Below are positions 45,235-52,448 of a stretch of DNA of 64,000 nucleotides, piece by piece. A program made the position numbers and the translations under genes. Source of the DNA: Geothrix sp. Lineage in GTDB: Bacteria > Acidobacteriota > Holophagae > Holophagales > Holophagaceae. Positions within the stretch are counted from its first letter, which is position 1; every line of letters starts with the position of its first letter. Location of the stretch: NCBI RefSeq assembly GCF_030219325.1, contig NZ_CP126625.1, positions 1,724,857 to 1,788,856 on the forward strand, written 5' to 3'. The notes beneath the pieces were generated by a model. That model made no database searches. It had not been told where the DNA came from and worked only from the letters and a program-made list of their open reading frames with translations.

Positions 45235-46491
45235 ATGGCCATCGAACGCCTGAGGCGCTTCGCGCAAAGCCTCCGCCCAGGCAGGTCCAAGGCGATGACA
45301 CCCTGGCGCACACCCGTGACGCTGGATCGGGGCAGCATCGGGGAGGCCTGCATGGCCCTGGACGGACATGGCCTCGGGGCGGCGCTGTGGGAGAGCAGCG
45401 GCCGACTCTGGACCATGCCCATCGGCCCCCAGTCCGCTCCGGCGCTGGTACGGCTCCCCTTGGGTGCGGGCACGACCCCGCGGATCCTCCTGAACCCGGA
45501 AGGGCGCGGGCTCGCCCTCTGGCAGGCTTTGGCGGGGGAGGAGCGGCAGCTCCTCGGCAAGATCCTGGGCGGTGGTGAAGGGGAATCCCATGTCCTGTTC
45601 AGGACCGCGGGCCTGGTCTACCACCTCCAGGCTGCCGTGGACCGGCGCGGCAATGCCCTGGTGGTGTGGCTCCTGGAGACGGACGGGCGCTACGAGGTGA
45701 TGGCGCAATCCTTCGATACCCGCGGCCAAGTCTGGGAACAGGCCCCGACGATCTTGGGCATTCCCAACGCCGCGATGGTGGAACCCCGCCTGGCCGTGAA
45801 CCACCGCGAGCACGCCATGGTGCTCTGGGAAGTCGAAGGAAGTGGCCAGGAGGGGCTTGTGGCCAGCCACTACTGGCCCTCCGACCGCATCTGGTCCGAC
45901 CGCCCCGTGTCCGTGGTATCCCATGCCACCCGCCATCACCAGGTGGTCATGGACAACCTGGGGAATGCCCTGGCGCTCTGGATCCATGCCCCCCGCGGTC
46001 AGCGGAGCAGCCTCGAGGCCAGCTACTACGACGGACAACGCTGTGAATGGGGGGCGCCCGAGGTCCTCAGCACGGCCCAGACCTTCACCCATCCAAGGCT
46101 CGTGATGAACGGCGAGGGGGAGGCGCTGGCCGCATGGTGCCAGGCGGAGGGCCACGGCGCCTCGCGCCTGATCAGCAAGGCCTTTGCTAGGGGAAACTGG
46201 GAGACAGGGGTGGAGTGCCTGGAACTGGGCCATGCCCCTGTGCGGGAATTCAGCGTCGACTTGGGGCCCGAAGGACAGGCCGGACTGATCGCCGTGCATC
46301 ATGGGACCAATGGCGACTGGGTTTCCGCGCGGTTGCGCCATGGTTCCTGGGGAGAGGCCTTCACCCTGGCGCCCGCATCCGCTCAGCTCTGCGCCCTTCC
46401 CCAGATCCGGCTCTGTCCGCAGGGGGCCTCCGCGATCTGGGTCCAGGGCACGGGTCGGGAGGGGAACCTGATGCTGGTGGAAACGTGGTGA
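45235..46491 (+). CDS. Propeller-like repeat protein, unknown function
   Basis: 418 residues from ATG 45235 (AAGGGGAA site upstream). No signal peptide or membrane helix. The chain is built of about eight repeats spaced near 45-50 residues, each ending in a strand like GxALxxW: GLGAALWESSG, RGLALWQALAG, GNALVVWLLETDGRYE, REHAMVLWEVEGSG, GNALALWIHAPRG, GEALAAWCQAEG, GQAGLIAVHHGTNG and GASAIWVQGTG. This spacing and the W-terminated strands suggest a seven- or eight-bladed beta-propeller. I do not recognise a family. A possible upstream extension is in frame (see leader). Confidence 0.6.
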   Translation: MAIERLRRFAQSLRPGRSKAMTPWRTPVTLDRGSIGEACMALDGHGLGAALWESSGRLWTMPIGPQSAPALVRLPLGAGTTPRILLNPEGRGLALWQALAGEERQLLGKILGGGEGESHVLFRTAGLVYHLQAAVDRRGNALVVWLLETDGRYEVMAQSFDTRGQVWEQAPTILGIPNAAMVEPRLAVNHREHAMVLWEVEGSGQEGLVASHYWPSDRIWSDRPVSVVSHATRHHQVVMDNLGNALALWIHAPRGQRSSLEASYYDGQRCEWGAPEVLSTAQTFTHPRLVMNGEGEALAAWCQAEGHGASRLISKAFARGNWETGVECLELGHAPVREFSVDLGPEGQAGLIAVHHGTNGDWVSARLRHGSWGEAFTLAPASAQLCALPQIRLCPQGASAIWVQGTGREGNLMLVETW

Positions 46492-46509
46492 TCCGGTTCC
46501 CTCTGGACG

Positions 46510-47481
46510 CTAGCCCAGGAGCTGCCGAGCGTAGTGCTCGACGGCGTAGGGGAGCCACCGGTGCCCCGGCACGTCGCGGCTGAGATAGCCCATGTGGCCG
46601 CCATGGGCCTCGAGGTGGAGATGCACGTGGCTGGAGGGTCCCGGTTCGAGGGCGTGCCGCCAGGGGATGAAGGGATCGTCCTTGGCCATGAGGATCACCG
46701 TGGGCACGGTGATCTTCGGCAAGTGGGGCCGCGCCGAGCAGCGGGCGTAGTAGTCATCGGCGTTTAGGAAGCCGCCCGCCTTGGTCGTGTAGGCCTCGTC
46801 GAATTCGCGGAGGCTCATGAGAGGCCAGGTCCGGTAGGCAGCGGGGATGAGGCCATCCTCCACACGCTGCTGGATGGCCTGGCGGCAGCGCCGGATGAAG
46901 CGGAGTTCGTAGAGGCGGCTCAGGCCGCCGTGGATGGACTCCGCACAGGCGCCCAGGTCCACGGGCGGGTTCACGGCGATGGCGGCATCGGGGGCCGCGG
47001 CTGGTTGCGGCAGGCCCCCGCCCAGGTTCAGCAGCAGGGCATTGGCGGAGAGGGAGTAGCCGATGGCCAGCTGACGCAGGCCAGGGTGACGCTGGCGGGC
47101 CGCGGCGAAAACGGCGCCCAGATCGTCGCCGGAGCCGCTGTGGTAGGGTCTCCGGGCCAGGCCGCGGCCCGCGCCACAGCCCCGGTGGTTCACGGTCCAG
47201 ACGTGGTGGCCCAGATGGCGGGCCAGGGCCACTGTGCGTCGCACGTAGTGGGCTTGGTCGTCTCCCCCCAGGCCATGGAAGACCAGCGTCAGGATCGGCT
47301 CCTCGCCGGGGTAGTGGCGTGCCGCGAGCTGGTCCCCGTCCGGCAGTGCGATGTGCAGTGGCACGGAGGGATGGTTGGGCGATTCCCCCGGCAGGTAGTT
47401 GCCCAGGATCGTCTGCAGGTGGCCCGAGGCCGCCCACCAGGGGGGGCGGCAGGGCAGGGGCGGTGGGGCGAGCTGGAGCAT
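46510..47481 (-). CDS. YheT-family alpha/beta hydrolase
   Basis: 323 residues. The YheT/ABHD1 family pattern: GHLQTILGNYL near the N terminus, FHGLGGDDQAHYVRR, nucleophile in GYSLSANALL, acid in MAKDDPFIPW and histidine in HGGHMGYLSRD. These cytoplasmic hydrolases are of uncertain substrate; eukaryotic relatives act on acylglycerols. ATG 47481 is used, GTG 47499 six codons upstream is possible; neither has a good ribosome site. Its stop converges with the propeller-like gene over 18 nt. Confidence 0.85.
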   Translation of the reverse strand: MLQLAPPPLPCRPPWWAASGHLQTILGNYLPGESPNHPSVPLHIALPDGDQLAARHYPGEEPILTLVFHGLGGDDQAHYVRRTVALARHLGHHVWTVNHRGCGAGRGLARRPYHSGSGDDLGAVFAAARQRHPGLRQLAIGYSLSANALLLNLGGGLPQPAAAPDAAIAVNPPVDLGACAESIHGGLSRLYELRFIRRCRQAIQQRVEDGLIPAAYRTWPLMSLREFDEAYTTKAGGFLNADDYYARCSARPHLPKITVPTVILMAKDDPFIPWRHALEPGPSSHVHLHLEAHGGHMGYLSRDVPGHRWLPYAVEHYARQLLG

Positions 47482-47506
47482 CCTTCCAGTGTGCCCCACG
47501 CGGCGG

Positions 47507-48055
47507 TCACTCCTTGCGCTTGTAGACGAGCTTGTAGCTGAACGGATTGTCCAGTTTGGGATGGGTGTAGGTCACCTGCAGGGCCAGGGAGCTTCCGTCC
47601 TTCCGCATGGAATAGACATGCTTCAGCACGTAGCTCTCCCCGGCGAGGGTCTGGACGAGGGTCGGCCCCTGGCCGCTGAGCGAGACCTTGAATGCCTCGC
47701 CATCGCTGCGCTTCCAGGATTCCTCGGTGCCGTCGAAGGGCGTGTCGATGGAGCGTTCCTTGTCCAGGGTCACGGAGAAGGTGCTCCCGGCCAGGATGTC
47801 GAGTTGGCCATAGCTGCGGCAGGCGGACTGGAGCTTCTTCTTCCAGACCAGCTTGAGGGCGAAGTTCAGGTCCTTGAGGTGGGTCTCGATCTGCTCGTCG
47901 ATCTTGTCACTTTGTGAAGCATGCAAGGTCCATTCACCGTCCCAGTCAACCTTGCCTTCCTTGGCGGTCTCGACCTTGGCGGGCGCCGGTCTGGCCTTCT
48001 GGGCGCAGACGGGAAGGGCCAGGAGACAAGGCAGCAGCAGGGTCAGGGCGCGCAT
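47507..48055 (-). CDS. Secreted protein of unknown function
   Basis: 182 residues from ATG 48055 (GGAGG 5 nt upstream). Signal peptide MRALTLLLPCLLALPVCAQ. Mature part: DWDGEWTLHASQSDKIDEQI, helix, then strands (DILAGSTFSVTLDKERSIDT, FKVSLSGQGPTLVQTLAGES, LALQVTYTHPKLDNPFSYKL) consistent with a small beta-barrel of the lipocalin-like kind. Six-nt gap to the YheT gene. No family recognised. Confidence 0.65.
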   Translation of the reverse strand: MRALTLLLPCLLALPVCAQKARPAPAKVETAKEGKVDWDGEWTLHASQSDKIDEQIETHLKDLNFALKLVWKKKLQSACRSYGQLDILAGSTFSVTLDKERSIDTPFDGTEESWKRSDGEAFKVSLSGQGPTLVQTLAGESYVLKHVYSMRKDGSSLALQVTYTHPKLDNPFSYKLVYKRKE

Positions 48056-48235
48056 GGGGACCTCCAGAAGGAGCCTACGCCCGCCCACGTACTTCTGGAA
48101 GTTTTGAAACCATTCCATGTGATCGGCGCAACAAAGAGGCTGATTGATGACCTTCCAGGGAAGATCGCGTGATGCGAGGTGTAAGCTGATGGCGTTCAGC
48201 CCACAGACAGGGCACTCAAACCAAGGAGTGTGGCC

Positions 48236-50491
48236 ATGAAGAAACAGGAAGCCCTCGATTACCATTCGATGGGACGGAAGGGGAAGATCGAGGTCATCGC
48301 CACGAAGCCCTGCTCCACCGCCCGCGATCTCTCCCTGGCCTATTCCCCCGGCGTGGCGGAGCCCTGCCTGGCCATCGAGAAGGACCCGGAGCTGGCCTAT
48401 GAGTACACCGCCAAGGGCAATCTGGTGGCCGTGCTCTCCAACGGCACGGCCGTGCTGGGCCTCGGCAACCTCGGAGCCCTGGCGGGCAAGCCCGTCATGG
48501 AAGGCAAGGGCGTGCTGTTCAAGCGCTTCGCCGACATCGACGTGTTCGACATCGAAGTGGATGAGACCGACATCGATCGCTTCTGCCAGGTGGCCCGCGC
48601 CCTCGAACCCACCTTCGGTGGCATCAACCTTGAGGACATCAAGGCCCCTGAGTGCTTCGAGATCGAGACCCGCCTGAAGAAGGAAATGAACATCCCCGTC
48701 TTCCATGACGACCAGCACGGCACGGCCATCATCAGCACCGCCGCGCTGATGAACGCCTGCGAGATCACCGGCAAGAAGATGCCCGACTTGAAGGTGGTGT
48801 TCTCCGGCGCCGGCGCTTCCGCCATCGCCTGCGCGAACATGATGATCGAGGCCGGCGTCAAGCTGGAGAACCTCTGGCTCTGCGACACCAAGGGCCTGGT
48901 CTACACCGGCCGGACGGAAGGCAACAACAAGTACAAGGACAAGTTCGCCAAGCCCAGCGAGTGGCGCACCCTGGCCGACACCATCAAGGATGCGGACGTG
49001 TTCGTGGGCTGCTCCAGCAAGGGCGCCCTGACGCCCGAGATGCTGCTGAGCATGGCCAAGAACCCCATCGTCTTCGCCCTGGCGAACCCCGATCCCGAGA
49101 TCGACTATCCCACCGCCATGGCCACCCGGAAGGACATCATCCTGGCCACGGGCCGCAGCGACTACCCGAATCAGGTGAATAACGTCCTGGGCTTCCCCTT
49201 CATCTTCCGCGGGGCGCTCGACGTGCGCGCCTCCGAGATCAACGAGCCCATGAAGATCGCCGCTGCCAAGGCCCTGGCCGCCCTGGCCCGGCAGGAAGTC
49301 CCTGAAAGTGTGTCGCGGGCCTATGCGGGCCAGAAGTTCAGCTTCGGCCCCGAATACATCATTCCCAAGCCCTTCGATCCCCGCGTGCTGCTGTGGGTGG
49401 CTCCCGCCGTGGCCCAGGCGGCCATGGATACGGGCGTGGCCCGGAAGCCCATCGCCGACATGAAGGCCTACATCGAGCGCCTCGAGGGCCTCCAGGGCCG
49501 CAGCAAGGACGTGATCCGCAGCGTGGTCCACCGCGCCAAGGAGAACCCCAAGCGCGTGGTCTTCCCCGAGGGCGATCACCCGCTGATCCTCCAGGCCGTC
49601 TCCCAGATGGTGGACGAGGGCATCTGCATCCCCATCCTGCTGGGCGAGCCCGCCAAGATCCAGGCCGTGGCCGCCGATCACGGCATCGGCATCGAAGGCA
49701 TCGAGATCCTCGATCCCGGCACCGTGGCCTGGCGCCAGGAAGCCGAAGAGGCCTTCTTCGACCTGCGGAAGCGCCGCGGCGTCACCCGCACGGAAGCCAA
49801 GCGCCAGATCCGCCGCCGCATCTACTTCGGCGCCATGATGTGCCGCATGGGCAAGGCCGATGGCATGATCGCCGGGCTCACGATGTACTATCCCGACACC
49901 ATCCGCCCCTGCCTCGAAGTCATCGGCACCCGCAAGGGCGTGAAGAAGGTGTGCGGCGTCTACACCATGGTGCTGAAGAACCGCGTGCTGTTCTTCTCCG
50001 ACACCACCATGAACATCGAGCCCACGGGCGAGGAACTGGCCGAGATCGCCATGCTCACCTCGGACCTGGTGAAGGACACCTTCAACATGGAACCCAAGGT
50101 GGCCATGCTCTCCTTCTCCAGCTTCGGCAGCGTGGAACATCCCCTGGTCCGCAAGGTCCAGAAGGCCGTCGAGATCGTGAAGGCCACCCGCCCCGAGCTG
50201 AAGTGCGATGGCGAGATGCAGGCTGACACGGCTCTGGGCGAAGGCATCCTGGCCGAGAACTACCCCTGGGTGGACCTGCCGGGCGGCCCGAACGTGCTGA
50301 TCTTCCCAGACCTCACCAGCGGCAACATCGGCTACAAGCTGGTGCAGCGGCTGGCGGGCGCCGAGGTGATCGGCCCCATCACCTGCGGCATGGCCGCTCC
50401 GGTGCACGTCCTGCAGCGGCACAGCGACCTGAATGACATCATCCACCTCACGGCGCTTACCGTCGTCGAGGCGCAGCAGAAGCAGAAGTAG
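48236..50491 (+). CDS. maeB: NADP-dependent malic enzyme with phosphotransacetylase-like domain
   Basis: 751 residues. Malic-enzyme half (about 1-420): [59 protein letters not shown]-terminal phosphate-acetyltransferase-like domain (about 430-751): [29 protein letters not shown], and [15 protein letters not shown] with [20 protein letters not shown]. This fused build is the MaeB type; the PTA part is regulatory rather than catalytic in the studied enzymes. ATG 48236 has AAGGAG 7 nt upstream; GTG 48230 is alternative. It makes pyruvate and NADPH from malate. Confidence 0.95.
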   Translation: MKKQEALDYHSMGRKGKIEVIATKPCSTARDLSLAYSPGVAEPCLAIEKDPELAYEYTAKGNLVAVLSNGTAVLGLGNLGALAGKPVMEGKGVLFKRFADIDVFDIEVDETDIDRFCQVARALEPTFGGINLEDIKAPECFEIETRLKKEMNIPVFHDDQHGTAIISTAALMNACEITGKKMPDLKVVFSGAGASAIACANMMIEAGVKLENLWLCDTKGLVYTGRTEGNNKYKDKFAKPSEWRTLADTIKDADVFVGCSSKGALTPEMLLSMAKNPIVFALANPDPEIDYPTAMATRKDIILATGRSDYPNQVNNVLGFPFIFRGALDVRASEINEPMKIAAAKALAALARQEVPESVSRAYAGQKFSFGPEYIIPKPFDPRVLLWVAPAVAQAAMDTGVARKPIADMKAYIERLEGLQGRSKDVIRSVVHRAKENPKRVVFPEGDHPLILQAVSQMVDEGICIPILLGEPAKIQAVAADHGIGIEGIEILDPGTVAWRQEAEEAFFDLRKRRGVTRTEAKRQIRRRIYFGAMMCRMGKADGMIAGLTMYYPDTIRPCLEVIGTRKGVKKVCGVYTMVLKNRVLFFSDTTMNIEPTGEELAEIAMLTSDLVKDTFNMEPKVAMLSFSSFGSVEHPLVRKVQKAVEIVKATRPELKCDGEMQADTALGEGILAENYPWVDLPGGPNVLIFPDLTSGNIGYKLVQRLAGAEVIGPITCGMAAPVHVLQRHSDLNDIIHLTALTVVEAQQKQK

Positions 50492-50506
50492 GCCGTTGGA
50501 ATACCT

Positions 50507-50533
50507 GCAGCGGGGGCCGGTGGCCCCCGCTGC
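50507..50533. terminator. Terminator hairpin between maeB and a lipoprotein gene
   Basis: 12-bp arms GCAGCGGGGGCC / GGCCCCCGCTGC with a GGT loop, 15 nt after the maeB stop and 4 nt from the convergent gene. Symmetric, no T tract. Confidence 0.65.
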
Positions 50534-50537
50534 TCGT

Positions 50538-51128
50538 TCAGGGCCGTGCGGGGAGTGGCTGCAGCAGCTGGTGCACCGCCGCTTCGATGCTGAGGGGCCG
50601 GCCATCGGAACCCTTCTCCCGGTGGTCCAGGTTCGCCTCCCCCTGCCAGACCTGAAGACCGGATCTGCGGTCCTGGATCTGCACGATGACCACAAAGTTC
50701 CCCTTGGATCCTCCGTCCCGTCCGCCGGCGGGGTCGCCGCCGCCGTCCGGCCCCCCCCTGCCGCCTCCGCGGTGCCCTTCGCCTCCTCCGGACCGGGGAG
50801 AGCCCTTGGCGCCGTGGTTCCCGCCACCGTCCGGGCGACCGCCGGTCAGGACATAGACGGCCACCCAGAGGTCGGCTTCCGCCGCCGGGGCGGACCGGTA
50901 CTTCCTGCCCTCCAACTCGGCGCACACGGCGCGGAGGTGGAGCTCGGGATTCAGCGGCCGCATCCCTTCACGGATGAGGATCCGATCCTTCCGGGGATCG
51001 GGGGCCATGGTCGCGTAGGACCTGGCCTGGAAGGCAGGGTCCACGTCATAGGCGAACTTGGGTGAGGCACATCCCAGGGCGGCCATGGCCATGAGGATGG
51101 GTAAGCTCCAGGGCATCAGGGATCGCAT
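50538..51128 (-). CDS. DUF4136-like lipoprotein with a Gly-rich insert
   Basis: 196 residues from ATG 51128. Lipoprotein signal (MRSLMPWSLPILMAMAALGC, lipobox ALGC). Mature start SPKFAYDVDPAFQARSYATM and the later PLNPELHLRAVCAELEGRKY, DLWVAVYVLTGG and VVIVQIQDRRSGLQVWQGEA match DUF4136. Between two strands there is a roughly 45-residue insert almost free of hydrophobic residues, e.g. RSGGGEGHRGGGRGGPDGGG. DUF4136 homologues normally lack such an insert. The frame stays intact, so the insert is translated. Probably outer-membrane, exposed to the periplasm. Confidence 0.75.
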   Translation of the reverse strand: MRSLMPWSLPILMAMAALGCASPKFAYDVDPAFQARSYATMAPDPRKDRILIREGMRPLNPELHLRAVCAELEGRKYRSAPAAEADLWVAVYVLTGGRPDGGGNHGAKGSPRSGGGEGHRGGGRGGPDGGGDPAGGRDGGSKGNFVVIVQIQDRRSGLQVWQGEANLDHREKGSDGRPLSIEAAVHQLLQPLPARP

Positions 51129-51162
51129 GCCTGAAGGATGCCTCAACGGGGGGCGGCGTTCC

Positions 51163-51957
51163 TCAGGATTGTTCGATCTGCGCGAGCCAGGCCTGGATTT
51201 CGGGATCGGGGTCGGGGCTCAGACGCAGGGCCTCCCGGAGGTCCAGCAGGGCCGGTCCCGGCTCGTCGCGCTGGAGGTGGATGAAGGCCCGTTCCTTGTG
51301 GGCCCTGGGATTCCCGGGGTCGAGCAGGATGAGGTGGGTGGCCGTCCACAGCGCCTCCTCCCAGTCCTCGGCATGCATGAACCGCAGGTGGAGGTTCCGC
51401 ACCAGTCGGACGAGGGTGGCGCGGTTGGTGGCGGGGTGGAGCATGTCCCGGTGGAAGGCCACTCGGCCTGCCGTGGCCGACTGCACCAGCTCGGCACCGC
51501 GCTCTTCGCCCACGGCGCGGCCCTTGTGGAACGGATCGAAGCAGAGCAGTCCGAAGTCCGTGCGCAGGGCGGCGATGTAGTGTCCGGGCAGGCCCACGCC
51601 CACGGCATCGAAACCCATGCGACGGGCCAGGTCCACCCACAGGATGGAGAGGGAGATGGGCAGCCCCTTCCGGCGGGCGATGACCGCGGGCAACAGGGCG
51701 TTGAGCGGGTCATCGTAGGTGTCGCGGTCCCCGTCGAAGCCCAGCTCCTCGAACAGCAGGTGGTTCAGGGCGTCGATGGCCTTGTGCGTGTTCCAGGGCA
51801 GGGGCATGCGCCCAGCGAGGGTGAAGGCCCACTCGTTGAGCTGCATGGACACCTGGTCGGGGTCCGGGTCGTCGAGGGCAGGAGCCACCGCATGCACGGC
51901 CCCTTCGGCCAGGTTCCGGCAATCCGGATCCTCACGGAGGTAGTCGAGCAGCGACAT
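51163..51957 (-). CDS. SirB1-family transglutaminase-like/TPR protein
   Basis: 264 residues. N-terminal SirB1/transglutaminase-like domain: FEELGFDGDRDTYDDPLNAL, PAVIARRKGLPISLSILWVD, ARRMGFDAVGVGLPGHYIAA and FDPFHKGR; TPR-like helices in the C-terminal part (WEEALWTATHLILLDPGNPR, LLDLREALRLSPDPDPEIQA). The usual catalytic cysteine is not evident, as in other SirB1 proteins. The ATG overlaps the upstream stop by 1 nt (TGATG), so it is coupled to the two genes upstream. Confidence 0.85.
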   Translation of the reverse strand: MSLLDYLREDPDCRNLAEGAVHAVAPALDDPDPDQVSMQLNEWAFTLAGRMPLPWNTHKAIDALNHLLFEELGFDGDRDTYDDPLNALLPAVIARRKGLPISLSILWVDLARRMGFDAVGVGLPGHYIAALRTDFGLLCFDPFHKGRAVGEERGAELVQSATAGRVAFHRDMLHPATNRATLVRLVRNLHLRFMHAEDWEEALWTATHLILLDPGNPRAHKERAFIHLQRDEPGPALLDLREALRLSPDPDPEIQAWLAQIEQS

Positions 51958-52448
51958 CAGGCGCGCCGGCGGATCACCGAGCGCCCCACCAGCGCCAGGG
52001 CCACGAGGCCGAGGGCACCCCAGACCCAGCCCTGCCAGGAACTGGTTGCAGCCTGGATCTTGCGCGCCTCTTCAACCTTGCGGGCGTTCTCCTCGATGGA
52101 CAGCTTGGATTGGGCCTCCCGGGCCTCCTTCACAGCCTTGTCCGCGGATTCCCGGGAGGCCTTGAGCTCCTTGGCCGCCGCCTCCTGCTCCTCTTCCGCT
52201 CCCAGGACGGCCACCTTCTTGGGCGGAACGGCCGGTGGACCGAAACTCGCCGGAACGGCCTCGCCTTCATCCTGGTAGTCCGCCGGAGACTGGCTGTTCT
52301 CGATGGATTCCGTGAGTGCCTGGATGTCCTCGCGCAGCCCCAGCAGCACCTGATTCTGACGGTGGAGCTGGGCGCCCTGGATCCAGAGCAGCCCCAACTG
52401 GAGGGCCAGGAAGGTGGGGATGATCCATCGGAGAGAAGAGCGCTTCAT
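51957..52448 (-). CDS. Two-helix coiled-coil membrane protein, unknown
   Basis: 163 residues. N-terminal membrane helix (LRWIIPTFLALQLGLLWI), a Glu/Lys/Ala coiled coil (AAAKELKASRESADKAVKEA) and a C-terminal helix (GWVWGALGLVALALVGRSVI) before RRRA. The middle AVPASFGPPAVPPKK is flexible. No family recognised. Both ends overlap neighbours by 1 nt as TGATG, so it is translated together with the SpoIIE phosphatase upstream and the SirB1-like gene downstream; it may help anchor or tune that phosphatase. Confidence 0.7.
   Translation of the reverse strand: MKRSSLRWIIPTFLALQLGLLWIQGAQLHRQNQVLLGLREDIQALTESIENSQSPADYQDEGEAVPASFGPPAVPPKKVAVLGAEEEQEAAAKELKASRESADKAVKEAREAQSKLSIEENARKVEEARKIQAATSSWQGWVWGALGLVALALVGRSVIRRRA

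Noticed and set aside
47507-50827. Minus-strand open frame of 1106 codons across maeB
   Set aside because: Antisense to a clear malic enzyme gene; only its last 182 codons (47507-48055) are real, with own signal peptide and ribosome site. High GC makes long antisense frames common.
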